Shown here piece by piece: positions 1 through 8,357 of a stretch of 64,000 nucleotides of DNA. Below the pieces are notes generated by a model, which was not told where the DNA came from, made no database searches, and saw nothing but the letters and a program-made list of their open reading frames with translations. The position numbers and the translations under genes are program-made. Position 1 is the first letter of the stretch; every line of letters starts with the position of its first letter. The stretch comes from G965276675 sp965276675 (GTDB lineage Bacteria > Acidobacteriota > Terriglobia > Terriglobales > Acidobacteriaceae): the NCBI GenBank assembly GCA_965276675.1, contig OZ255624.1:2542001-2606000 (forward strand), in the 5' to 3' direction.

Positions 1-1180
1 CGAGGCGCTCGATCTCTTTGCCCAGCTCTTTCGCCTGCTGGAATTTAGGCGCCGCGCTGGTAGCTGTGCGGGTCTGCCCCAGCAGTTCTTCCTGTAAACG
101 GCCCTCCACCATGCGCGTACGGTAGACCTCGGCTTGCAGCTTCTGATCGATGCGTCCGGCTGCTTTGTGTTCCAGCGTGGAGGCGGACTGGTCTACCTCT
201 TTCTCAATGGTCGCCAACTCTTGCTGATCCTGCTTGTACAGGGGATTGGAAGGTGTTAGGCCATTCATCTGTTCGATCAGTAGTGCCCGGCGCTGATTGA
301 GCGAGCCTTTCAGACTCGACAGTCCGGTATCGCCGGCCGTTAGGTCCTGAGCCGCGGCACTCATCGCTTGCGATCCACCTTTGCCATTGTTAAGGGACGC
401 GAGCTGCGCTTCAGCCTGCATCCGCTGCTCTCGCGCTGTCGCCAGATCCTCGTGCAATTTGCTGAGCTGGTTATTGTAGGGATTTACGTCTTGCGCCGCT
501 ACACTGGCCACGCCCAGGTCCTGCATCAGCTTGGCTTGAAGCGCAAGCTTATGATCCAAGTCTCCCTGCAGGCGGGTCCGCTCGTCCCGCAGATTGCTGA
601 GTCGCTCATCACGTCCGTAGAACTCCTCGTGATGCGCCTTGTTGATAAACGAGTTTGTGACCGCGTTGACCACTTCGGCCGCCTGCCGGGGATCGTCCGC
701 CTTAAGCGCGATCGACATCTGAAATGTGGTGCCGACGCGGTCGACCTCCAGCCGGTGCTGCAGACGATTCACAGCCGACTGCAAGCTCTCATTAGGACGC
801 TGCCAGACGCCTTTGTCAAGCGTCTGCACGGCCGCGGCGACAATGTCGTATCGGGTGACAGTCTGAATCTGGTCCTGCATGTAGTCGTCGTAGGGACGGT
901 CCTGCTCTTTTTCTTCGGTCAACGTGGTCGGGAAGGTTGGTGAGACGTAAGCATAGGCTTTGGCCTCGTAAGCAGTGCCGTGCTGGAGATACACAACGAT
1001 GGCGCTGAGCAATAGGCAGATGCCAAGCGTGGTGAGGAAGAGTTTTCGGTGACGCCGCAGGCTCACGGCGAGATCGATGTTTTTGCGCGGCTCGTCTTCT
1101 TTCCGGCGCGGCTGCGAGGGCCGTTGAGAGAATACTGCAGGCGTCAGAGCGAGTTCGGTGGAGTACTTGTCGGATCGCAT
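1..1180 (-). CDS. Wzz/GumC-type polysaccharide chain-length protein, partial (3' end outside window)
   Basis: Reading the minus strand from ATG at 1180 gives at least 393 codons with no stop before the window edge. The product starts with a basic cytoplasmic stretch, then a membrane helix at about residues 47-65 (FLTTLGICLLLSAIVVY). A Wzz-like periplasmic region follows, including a PRQAAEVVNAVTNSF stretch, then long helical Q/L/E/R-rich segments typical of the GumC coiled coil. Such proteins control length or export of capsule and exopolysaccharide, and many carry a C-terminal BY-kinase; whether this one does lies outside the window. It starts 16 bases after the Wza-like gene stops, as the last visible gene of the operon. 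Family assignment is confident; the exact subtype is not. Confidence 0.85.
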   Translation of the reverse strand, partial: MRSDKYSTELALTPAVFSQRPSQPRRKEDEPRKNIDLAVSLRRHRKLFLTTLGICLLLSAIVVYLQHGTAYEAKAYAYVSPTFPTTLTEEKEQDRPYDDYMQDQIQTVTRYDIVAAAVQTLDKGVWQRPNESLQSAVNRLQHRLEVDRVGTTFQMSIALKADDPRQAAEVVNAVTNSFINKAHHEEFYGRDERLSNLRDERTRLQGDLDHKLALQAKLMQDLGVASVAAQDVNPYNNQLSKLHEDLATAREQRMQAEAQLASLNNGKGGSQAMSAAAQDLTAGDTGLSSLKGSLNQRRALLIEQMNGLTPSNPLYKQDQQELATIEKEVDQSASTLEHKAAGRIDQKLQAEVYRTRMVEGRLQEELLGQTRTATSAAPKFQQAKELGKEIERL

Positions 1181-1196
1181 AGTTATGTCCTTGAAC

Positions 1197-2216
1197 TTAG
1201 TGGACTGCAATTGTGGCAAAGCTTAATGCTGAAGTAAGGGGGCTGAGCTGCTCAAAGACAAATCCTGCCTTGGCCAATCCGCTGCGCGGCACATAGATGA
1301 CCTCTCCAGGTTTCAGAGTGATCTCGAGGGCCCCCATAGGGGTCAGCATGTCTTTGTACCGGATATATCTGGTTTTGCCGCTGGCTGGGTCAACGATGGC
1401 GACATTCGGGTTGTTGCCCGCGCGCTCCGTGGGCCCGCCGGCATCGGCAAGAATCGACGGCAATGTCGAGCTGCGTTTCAGCTGCATCGCTCCAGGGTGA
1501 CCGACCTCGCCCAGAACAGAGACGAACCTGTCCTGATCGTTGGGCACAAAGACCACATCGTTGCGCCGGAGCCGCATATCGGCCATGGGATTGCCGCTTT
1601 CCAGCAACGCCTTCACATCCACCCAGACTACCTGCTGGCTGCCGCGGTAGATAGCACAACGCTCGGGGACTGAATCGATCTCCTTTTTGTCCGGTGAGGA
1701 GATCAGGCCAGCCCGGGTAATCGCCTCCAGCAGAGTTGGAGTCTGGTCGAAATTCAAGACGCCGGGATGCTGCACATAGCCGAGCATGAGGATGCGATTG
1801 GAGCCGTACTTATCGATTCGGAGCGTCACAGAGAGATTGTTGTAGTACGGAGCGAGTGCTTTTTCGACAGCCGCGGAGGTCTGTTCGCGGGTGAGCCCGG
1901 AGACTTCGATTGCTCCCGCGAGTGGCAGGGTGATGCGTCCGTCGGGGCCAACAATGTGCTTTCCGGAGAGCTCCGGGCGACCCGCGAACTCGAGTGAGAT
2001 CTCATCCCCGCCGCCCAAGGTATACTCCTCGTCTGCACTCGGTTCCATGCTCTTGAGGACGCGGTTGGGGCTCTGTTGCAGTTCGGGAGAGGCCGGGAGG
2101 GTAGCTCCGGCTGTTGCAGGCTCCTGAGCGCGTAACAGCAAGCCATGCCCAGCGGTGAGCGCCGTTGTCAGCAGAGCTGTCTTGAGTCCCAAAGCGAGAA
2201 AACGAGATAACTTCAT
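1197..2216 (-). CDS. Wza-type polysaccharide export protein
   Basis: A 339-aa protein with an N-terminal signal peptide (about residues 1-31, ending near LLLRAQ). It has a Poly_export domain at about 65-150 (YTLGGGDEISLEF, GPDGRITLPLAG, GLTREQTSAAVEKAL) followed by SLBB-like beta-grasp segments (FVSVLGEVGHPGAMQL; LKPGEVIYVPRSG). Members form the outer-membrane pore through which capsule or exopolysaccharide leaves the cell. I chose ATG 2216 because GGAAGGAAC stands just upstream and the signal peptide begins there; the open frame continues upstream to 2708 but that part overlaps the glycosyltransferase gene and is not protein-like. It sits between the glycosyltransferase and the Wzz/GumC gene, so synthesis and export are encoded together. 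Confidence 0.9.
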   Translation of the reverse strand: MKLSRFLALGLKTALLTTALTAGHGLLLRAQEPATAGATLPASPELQQSPNRVLKSMEPSADEEYTLGGGDEISLEFAGRPELSGKHIVGPDGRITLPLAGAIEVSGLTREQTSAAVEKALAPYYNNLSVTLRIDKYGSNRILMLGYVQHPGVLNFDQTPTLLEAITRAGLISSPDKKEIDSVPERCAIYRGSQQVVWVDVKALLESGNPMADMRLRRNDVVFVPNDQDRFVSVLGEVGHPGAMQLKRSSTLPSILADAGGPTERAGNNPNVAIVDPASGKTRYIRYKDMLTPMGALEITLKPGEVIYVPRSGLAKAGFVFEQLSPLTSALSFATIAVH

Positions 2217-2353
2217 TGTAAGTTCCTTCCATATTGCAGCGAGCCTTTGAAGGCCTTTCGCTGTGCTGAAACCGCTGCTGGGATCGCCGGACCGCGCATA
2301 CCTACTCTGGAGCCCGATGCTGGAGCAATGGTCGGCATTGAGCATTGCTTGCA

Positions 2354-3637
2354 TTACAGCTCTCCTACTAACTCGCGAGCAGCTTCTTTGCGTGACAGGT
2401 AACTTGCCGGAAACGGGCCGGCCAGATCGTCTCCTTCGCGCGCTGTGCGTACCCAAGTCGCGTCGCCGCGGGCGGCGAGCAGGGTGCGCGGCAGAAGACA
2501 GAGCTTCCAAAAGATGTAACCGGGAACTGACGCCAGGGTGTGCAGCCCAAGAAGCAGGCCGCCTCCCTCTGCAGCTGCCGCCACACCATGGACGGCAATC
2601 ACTCCAAATGCCAGCAGCAGATAGAGCTGCAGCCAGGGCATGGGGAAACGGGCCACAAGCACAGTCGAGGTCAGGAGCGATGCCACGCCCAGTGCCAGCG
2701 GGAGACAAAGCAGATCGAGCAAGGGTTCAAGCGAGCGCAGGCGACCGCGCAAGAGATCCCCGAGCAGCGTCGGCGTCCAGGAGCGCATCATGCGAAACCG
2801 GCCGCCCTCCCAGCGGGCACGCTGGCTTGCACGGCCTTCCCCACCGGCCGGCATCTCGCTCTCCACAGTCGCGTCTTCAAGAAATCGGACACGTATTCCG
2901 GCGCGTACCAACTGCAGGTGATATTCCAGATCTTCCACGACTGACATGGCAGAGTAGGGAACGCGGCGGAGCACCTCACGTTGAAAGCCGAAGCCATTTC
3001 CAAAGATCCCGGCAGAGAGCCCCAACCGCTCGCGTCCGCGGGGCCGCAGCACATTGAAGCCGCTGAAGCCCAGTGCGGTGATCATGGTGCGTGAGTGCGC
3101 GCCCCCATTGCGGACAGTGTAGCGGCACTGGAGCGCCTCTACTCTCTCACTCAAGCTTTTTTGCACAATCCTTCCAAAGCCCGGAGAGACAACCGAGTCT
3201 GCATCCACGACGACCAGGGCCTCTGCTCCGCGGGAGAGTGCTGCCTGGAAGCCGGCGAGCAACGCGTGTCCCTTACCAGACGAGGAAGGGTCGTCCAGGG
3301 TCAAGACCGATGCCCCAGCTTCGCGTGCATAGTCCTCTGTTGCATCCGTGCAATTGTGGGCGATAACCAGAACTTCGAATCCAGGCGGGGCATCTTGGCG
3401 TAGGCTATGCACACAACGCGCCACCAGCGCGCCCTCATTATGTGCAGGCACCACAACTGTAGTTTTGCGGAGAACCGGCTGAGTGCCGCCTGCGGCCGTA
3501 GCGCTCGCAATTTTGCGGGAAGGCAGCTTTGAGGCCGCGGTCAGCAGCAGCAGCTCCGCAACCAATGGCGCGGTCGCGATCGCCAGTGCGCCTCCGATTG
3601 CCGTTCCTAGCAACTTCAACAAGAGTCCGCCTGTCAT
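2354..3637 (-). CDS. Family 2 glycosyltransferase, membrane-associated
   Basis: A 427-aa processive-type GT2. A membrane helix comes first, then the GT-A fold: VVVPAHNEG near residue 60, the VVVDADS metal/sugar-nucleotide motif near 143, a VVEDLEYHLQL acceptor-site acid, and an RARWEGGRF motif resembling the Q/RxxRW signature of polysaccharide synthases. Two or more C-terminal membrane helices follow. It probably adds a sugar to a lipid-linked exopolysaccharide precursor at the inner membrane; donor and acceptor cannot be read from sequence. Start ATG 3637 follows GGCGAGCGG and lies 11 bases after the stop of the O-antigen ligase-like gene, implying one transcript. The reading frame is open further upstream, but that region overlaps the neighbour. 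Confidence 0.88.
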   Translation of the reverse strand: MTGGLLLKLLGTAIGGALAIATAPLVAELLLLTAASKLPSRKIASATAAGGTQPVLRKTTVVVPAHNEGALVARCVHSLRQDAPPGFEVLVIAHNCTDATEDYAREAGASVLTLDDPSSSGKGHALLAGFQAALSRGAEALVVVDADSVVSPGFGRIVQKSLSERVEALQCRYTVRNGGAHSRTMITALGFSGFNVLRPRGRERLGLSAGIFGNGFGFQREVLRRVPYSAMSVVEDLEYHLQLVRAGIRVRFLEDATVESEMPAGGEGRASQRARWEGGRFRMMRSWTPTLLGDLLRGRLRSLEPLLDLLCLPLALGVASLLTSTVLVARFPMPWLQLYLLLAFGVIAVHGVAAAAEGGGLLLGLHTLASVPGYIFWKLCLLPRTLLAARGDATWVRTAREGDDLAGPFPASYLSRKEAARELVGEL

Positions 3638-3648
3638 CTGCCGCTCGC

Positions 3649-5013
3649 CTAATTGAAGACCCGGCGAAAGGCAAAACGCGCCGGAGCCGTGGTTGGGTAA
3701 AGGGGAAGAGTCTGTTCCACAGTTGCGCGCAGGGGAAGGGTCGATTGCGCCCATCCGGCAACTAGGAAGAAGAAGACGAAGAGCTGCTCGCCTAGGTAAA
3801 CGGTCGTCACGGTTAGCGCAATACTGGTGAAGATTCCCAGCAGGCAAAAGCAGAAGGTGACATCCTCCCGGCTGCGTGCGCGAAGTCCACTGCGCAGCAG
3901 GAGCCAGCCAGTCCGCCCAATAATAAGAGCGAATAGGCTCAGACCGAGATAGCCCTGGGTCAGCGCAATCTCGAGATACTCGTTATCGATCGAGCCCTGC
4001 CCGTCGACACGTGGAAAGAAACGGCTCCACCCAAGCAGCCCACCACGATCAATGACCGGCAGGTAATTGGGGATCAGCTCACGGCGATAGACGGCGTTCT
4101 CCTGCTCCTGCGTCTGCGGTCCGTGTGTCACATCGGTGTAGCGGTTGGTGTAGACGGCGAAGATGGCAAAGATGATCAAGGCGAGCAGTGCGGTGCGCCG
4201 CAACGCCCGTTTCACGTTCTTTGCCCGGCCGGCAAACAGCAGCAGAAATCCGAAGACAGCGCCCATCCAGGGCCCGCGCGATTGCGTCATCCAGAGACCT
4301 GCCAGCAAGCCCCCGCTAATATAGAGCGATTTGCGCCCGGGCAACCAACGCAGGTGTTTGAACTTAACGCTCCAGTGTCCTCGTGAGCCGAGCCAAAGCG
4401 AGAACAAAAGGCCGCTGCTGAATAGAGCTCCAGCCAGAATAGCGTGTCCGTAGGGGCCGGCGACGCGGCCAAATCCCCAACGGACCTGCATCATCCATGG
4501 TGGCTGTGCAAGCCCGAGCCGGATGGTCGCAGTGCGGAATGGATTGCTCGCCATGCGGTACTCGTAGACCGAGAGGATAGAAACCACAAAGAAGAGGAAT
4601 GCGATCCGTCGCACAAAACGCACTCTCATCTCCGCATCCTCGAGGAGCGTTCTACCAATAAGATAGGCGGGGAGCAGCCCCCACAACGTGGCAACCAGGG
4701 CCGACTCCCCAGCCGAAGCTCCTTCTGCCTTCCAGCTCGATGCTGAGGCGCTGACCGCATAGAGAAGGACTAGCAGGTCCGAGAGCGAGAACGCTCCCCC
4801 CTGGCGTATTGACTGCCAGAGTAGTACCAGCAGAATGGGAGCGCTCGCGGCCATAGCCATATCGATAGGAACCCCATGAAATCGCCAACCGTAGCCAGCC
4901 GGCCATAGCAGGAGCACCGGCAGGTAAACGCCTAGCACTGCTTCATGCACGCCCTTGCTCACCAGGGCTATGGTCGAAACAAGGGCGGCGATGATGATGA
5001 ATGCAAGCAACAT
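3649..5013 (-). CDS. O-antigen ligase/Wzy-like membrane protein
   Basis: A 454-aa multipass membrane protein with about ten or more hydrophobic helices and a large periplasmic loop in the second half (around the YRRELIPNYLPVIDRGGLLGWSR region, including GSIDNEYLEIALTQG). That loop pattern, with an acidic/Asn residue set before a final helix cluster, is characteristic of the Wzy_C/O-antigen ligase family, which polymerises or transfers lipid-linked glycans. Sequence cannot separate polymerase from ligase; in this operon a polymerase role seems more likely. No good Shine-Dalgarno precedes ATG 5013. It lies 57 bases after the WecG-like gene. Confidence 0.85.
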   Translation of the reverse strand: MLLAFIIIAALVSTIALVSKGVHEAVLGVYLPVLLLWPAGYGWRFHGVPIDMAMAASAPILLVLLWQSIRQGGAFSLSDLLVLLYAVSASASSWKAEGASAGESALVATLWGLLPAYLIGRTLLEDAEMRVRFVRRIAFLFFVVSILSVYEYRMASNPFRTATIRLGLAQPPWMMQVRWGFGRVAGPYGHAILAGALFSSGLLFSLWLGSRGHWSVKFKHLRWLPGRKSLYISGGLLAGLWMTQSRGPWMGAVFGFLLLFAGRAKNVKRALRRTALLALIIFAIFAVYTNRYTDVTHGPQTQEQENAVYRRELIPNYLPVIDRGGLLGWSRFFPRVDGQGSIDNEYLEIALTQGYLGLSLFALIIGRTGWLLLRSGLRARSREDVTFCFCLLGIFTSIALTVTTVYLGEQLFVFFFLVAGWAQSTLPLRATVEQTLPLYPTTAPARFAFRRVFN

Positions 5014-5070
5014 AGGGGGATAGTTGTAGGCCAGTACTGGTCTTGCTTTCCGTAAAGTGTACGTCGCTGT

Positions 5071-6405
5071 CTAGCGTCCGGGCTGATGTTTTCTGTCCGA
5101 GGCTATAGCGGAAGTACCGTGAACCAGGTCCCTAAAGGTATCCCGGCGTCCAGAAATACTACGCCCGGAGTCGAAAGCCGCCGATTTGCTGCCGACAGCC
5201 TCCTCGGCTGTCTTAAATGGCACCAGCTTGGTGGAGATACGGGGGGAGGTCCACTCCCTCGCAACTTCGGCGGTCCATGCGAACTCTGCAGGTTCCATGC
5301 GCTGCATGGCCTCTGTGACACCTGGGGCGATGCGGAGCGACGGACCAAGGCGAGCAGCCCGCACTACCCGGCCGACCAGGGGTTTTAGTCCAGTCAACCA
5401 GAACTCCCGCTTCAGGAGCTTGGCCTTGCCCATAAGACGGATGATCAGCCCGAGAGCATCGGGACCTATATAAGAGGAGCGGCTCAGATCCAGCACCAGG
5501 TGCGCACCACTGGAAAATGCCTGGTCCGACTCTTCTTCAAAGCGCGCCATTACCGGGCCGGTGAAGTCTCCCGTCACGTGGAGGATGCGCGCGTCGCCGG
5601 CCATCTCCACCGTGAGCTGGGGCAGAAACGACTGCTTGCCCTGGATCGCATAGGTCGCCAGTTGCTGCGGCAGGTGCGTCAGCAAACCCACGGCGTTGTG
5701 CAGGTACCGCTTGGCCAGTCGGGTCGGCTCCTGCATGGTACGGTAGGCCCATTCCAGTCCGGAGCGCTGCATCCACTCGGGGGCGCGTTGCACGGATCCG
5801 GAGAGGAAGTCAAAAGAGCCGCCCACGCCGACGCACACCGGAACCTGAAGGCGATGGCGGTGCATGGAGAGCCACTTCTCCTGCTTGGGATTGCCAAAGG
5901 CGACCAGCAGAATATCCGGCCGCGCTTCCTCGATCGCACCGAGGATCTCTTCGTGATCCATGTCGGCTAGCGGCCCGTGAGGGGGCGAAAGCCGGCCGAC
6001 TATTTGAGCTCCAGGGTAGTGCGCTTCGATCCAGGCAGCCGATCCGTCCAGGCTTTTCTGGGTGGCGCCTAACATAAAGATACGAAAGTTGCGGCGCGCC
6101 GAGAGTTCGGCCAGGCGGGGAACCAAATCCACGCCTGTAACGCGACCCTTGAGCGGCGTACCCAACAGGCGGGAGGTCCAGACCAGCGGCATGCCATCGG
6201 CAATGACCAGATCGCAGCGCCGGAGAATGTCACCGAGCTCGGCATCTTTAAGGGCGTTGATCAGAAAATCGGTGTTCGCGGTCGCGACCTGGTGGAATCC
6301 ACCCTCTTCGACCCACTGCTCAATGCGTGCGATCACGTCGTCCATGGTGACGTTATCGATGGGGACACCTAAAACTGCAACCGGATTAACTTGTGTATTC
6401 GACAT
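5071..6405 (-). CDS. WecG/TagA/CpsF glycosyltransferase fused to a STAS domain
   Basis: A 444-aa protein. Residues about 10-245 are a WecG/TagA/CpsF (GT26) transferase: NTDFLINAL, LVIADGMPLVW, VTGVDLVPRL, FMLGATQKSLD, LLVAFGNPKQEKWL and VGVGGSFDFLSG are all family motifs. These enzymes add the second sugar to undecaprenyl-linked precursors. Residues about 262-372 form a STAS fold (LHVTGDFTGPVMARFEE, LVLDLSRSSYIGPDALGL), the domain of anti-sigma-factor antagonists. At the usual phosphorylated Ser position (consensus DSSG) it has GPDA, so classical kinase switching is doubtful. A charged 70-residue tail follows. It is the first gene of the exopolysaccharide operon. The fusion suggests enzyme activity linked to a protein partner, which is inference. 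Confidence 0.9.
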   Translation of the reverse strand: MSNTQVNPVAVLGVPIDNVTMDDVIARIEQWVEEGGFHQVATANTDFLINALKDAELGDILRRCDLVIADGMPLVWTSRLLGTPLKGRVTGVDLVPRLAELSARRNFRIFMLGATQKSLDGSAAWIEAHYPGAQIVGRLSPPHGPLADMDHEEILGAIEEARPDILLVAFGNPKQEKWLSMHRHRLQVPVCVGVGGSFDFLSGSVQRAPEWMQRSGLEWAYRTMQEPTRLAKRYLHNAVGLLTHLPQQLATYAIQGKQSFLPQLTVEMAGDARILHVTGDFTGPVMARFEEESDQAFSSGAHLVLDLSRSSYIGPDALGLIIRLMGKAKLLKREFWLTGLKPLVGRVVRAARLGPSLRIAPGVTEAMQRMEPAEFAWTAEVAREWTSPRISTKLVPFKTAEEAVGSKSAAFDSGRSISGRRDTFRDLVHGTSAIASDRKHQPGR

Positions 6406-6852
6406 GGGTAGTGATCCAGAACCTGGGAACGCGGTGCATGAAGCAACATGACGCCAGGTGGTTGGGAGCAGCTATGTGCCGCACTCGCGCACCTGAGAAC
6501 CGGGGCAGAAAGAGAAACAGGACAACCAGGTGAAGGTGCGTGTAGGTTGAGGAGCGCTGGGGCAAGCCTTGACCAGAGGCAAAGCTCCGCCGCAGCACTC
6601 CTCCCGAGTGTTCCATGCTTCCGCAATTTGTAAGAGGCGCCAGGCGAACGGGCATGGCGCGAATCAACGGCGAACAACGCAAAGACATCCAGGGAAGATC
6701 TGTTCTATGCTGGGCCGCCCTACTCTATCTCAGACCGGTACGACGTCGCCCCACTACTCCCAAATGAAACAAGAATCCAACAAGGTCTCTAAATTTGCAC
6801 GAACGGAGAGACCAAAGCAGATGCACGTACAACCACCAGGTTAAAAACAGCG
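6406..6852. other. 447-bp spacer upstream of the exopolysaccharide operon
   Basis: No credible gene was found. A 100-codon open frame on the minus strand (6386-6688) overlaps the WecG start and looks like chance coding. The stretch should hold the operon promoter, but I could not identify convincing -35/-10 or -24/-12 boxes by eye. Confidence 0.4.
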
Positions 6853-7113
6853 TTAAGAAGCTTGACGGTTCTCATGGACTGACTTCGGAAACGGCACCAC
6901 CTTCATCCGTTCAAAGAGCCACTCCACATCTGAACCGAGCGCGTCTGCAATTGCCTTCCGCAGATCCTCGCCTGGCTCACGAGTTCCGTTCACAATCCGG
7001 CTTAGATACGCTTCGTGTATGCCAACCATCTTGGCAAGACGATTTTGTCGTATCCCCGCCTTATAGATTGTTAACTTCAGATTTGGGTAAATACATCTCT
7101 CATCGAGGTTCAC
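6853..7113 (-). CDS. Small XRE-family helix-turn-helix regulator
   Basis: An 86-aa protein that is essentially one HTH_3 domain: LKLTIYKAGIRQNRLAKMVGIHEAYLSRIVNGTREP supplies the helix-turn-helix with the usual LA..VGI...LSRI pattern, followed by ALGSDVEWLF. The start is GTG at 7113, with no strong ribosome site and no earlier ATG in frame. It lies upstream of the exopolysaccharide operon in the same orientation, and its own upstream region carries repeated AAAAGTAC motifs, so autoregulation or control of the glycan genes is possible. Neither is shown by the sequence. Base composition around it is more AT-rich than the flanking genes, which could hint at acquisition. Confidence 0.8.
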   Translation of the reverse strand: MNLDERCIYPNLKLTIYKAGIRQNRLAKMVGIHEAYLSRIVNGTREPGEDLRKAIADALGSDVEWLFERMKVVPFPKSVHENRQAS

Positions 7114-7165
7114 TTTTACTCGCTTGTTCCGTTTCTACAGCGAAAGTTGCACGCTGTAATGAACT

Positions 7166-7492
7166 AAAAGTACAAGACGGATTAAGAACTTGCCAGGGCG
7201 CTTTGGTAACAGTTTGGTCACCTACCCCCAAACCCGAGTAACCTTCGCCTGGAAAGCGAGTACTTCTAGTGACTAGCGTGTAGAAAAGTACCTGCTTCAG
7301 CCGTCTAATGAGGGACAAATCGCCTAAATGAAACATCCTGAGACTTTTCCTTCTCTTTAGTAACCAGGTCTAGCCGTCTCCGTTATTCCCGGAACTCACA
7401 AAGCCCGAGCTCCCGTTCAATCGTGTACTTTTGACATGCGCGAACTCGGCACGTCACTCTACATTCCGGTTTAAGATGCACAAGAACTTGCC
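7166..7492. promoter_or_regulatory. Cluster of AAAAGTAC and AAGAACTTGCC repeats, candidate operators
   Basis: The octamer AAAAGTAC occurs at 7166-7173 and 7284-7291 and inverted at 7425-7432. A related GAGTACTT lies near 7257. The 11-mer AAGAACTTGCC occurs directly repeated at 7184-7194 and 7482-7492. All lie in the AT-rich spacer between the XRE gene and the YkgJ-family gene (7114-7610), which holds no gene that I can see. Three copies of an octamer in about 270 bases is more than expected by chance. A role as binding sites for the adjacent regulator is inference. Confidence 0.35.
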
Positions 7493-7610
7493 TAAATCGC
7501 CCTATTTCATGCGATTTCCGTGAATCTCAATCCGCTAAATTATCGTGAGGCAGGTGACATCGACGCACGCCACGAAGAGCACGCGCGGGGTTGGGGATAA
7601 GGACACGAGT

Positions 7611-8270
7611 TCAGACAGGCGGGGAAGCAAGACAAAAGCCGACAATCGTCTGTCCTTGCTGTCCGGTTTCGGCTTCTGCTAATCCATTCAGCTCGGATTC
7701 CATGTTGTCCGTCTCCAAGTGCAGCTCGCACGCGGCGACCGTCTCAGGCGTAGCTCCCCGGAAACACAGGTCGCAGACACCCAAGCCCTCCTCGGCACGC
7801 AACGGCGGTCCGAATACGCGGCAGGTGAGCGGCCGAGAGGCATACAGATCGCAGGTGCCGCTAACAGGGTCGAGAGCAGGGCAAGGCTCGTCGTTCGCAA
7901 ACTCCTCGAACTGCTTCTTGGAGGCCGTATCTTCAAAGAGTAGGCCGGTGCGGAGATCTCCCGGAAACTGGGCGCTGACTCTCTCCCAATAGGTCCGCGC
8001 CCTCTGTCCCACGCGTGCGGCCCGCTCCGGGTTTTCCCGCTGAAGTGCCTTCAGCCCGCGCTGCAGGCGTGCAGCATCAAGCTGGTCTATCGCGAACGCA
8101 CCAACGCAGCATTGCGTACATCCTGGCCTGCACAGGAGCCAGGATCCACTCCGCCGGGCAGCGTCGGCGAAGGCCGCATCCACGATCTTCACGAAAGCAC
8201 GATCGTCCTGCACGAAAGCACGATTGTCTCTACGGAGGTCTATTGCTCCGCTCCCACCGTGACAGCCCAT
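7611..8270 (-). CDS. YkgJ-family cysteine-cluster protein
   Basis: A 219-aa protein with the YkgJ/CxxCxxCC signature: RPGCTQCC near residue 50, then PCPALDPVSGTCDLYASRPLTCRVFG at about 128-153, and a final cysteine group in GVCDLCFRG and ACELH. The spaced cysteines probably bind an Fe-S cluster or zinc; the family has no agreed biochemical role. ATG 8270 is the first plausible start. It is divergent from the amine oxidase gene, 87 bases apart. There is no signal peptide, so it is probably cytoplasmic. Confidence 0.82.
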   Translation of the reverse strand: MGCHGGSGAIDLRRDNRAFVQDDRAFVKIVDAAFADAARRSGSWLLCRPGCTQCCVGAFAIDQLDAARLQRGLKALQRENPERAARVGQRARTYWERVSAQFPGDLRTGLLFEDTASKKQFEEFANDEPCPALDPVSGTCDLYASRPLTCRVFGPPLRAEEGLGVCDLCFRGATPETVAACELHLETDNMESELNGLAEAETGQQGQTIVGFCLASPPV

Positions 8271-8357
8271 AGTTAAATGGTACTGGTTTCAGGTGGCATC
8301 TACGTCAGCTTTGAAGACACCGACTGAGCATCTACACCACAGAGGGCATAGTTTGCT

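Noticed and set aside
6386..6688. Small minus-strand open frame before the WecG-STAS gene
   Set aside because: No ribosome site or domain and it overlaps the start of the real gene.
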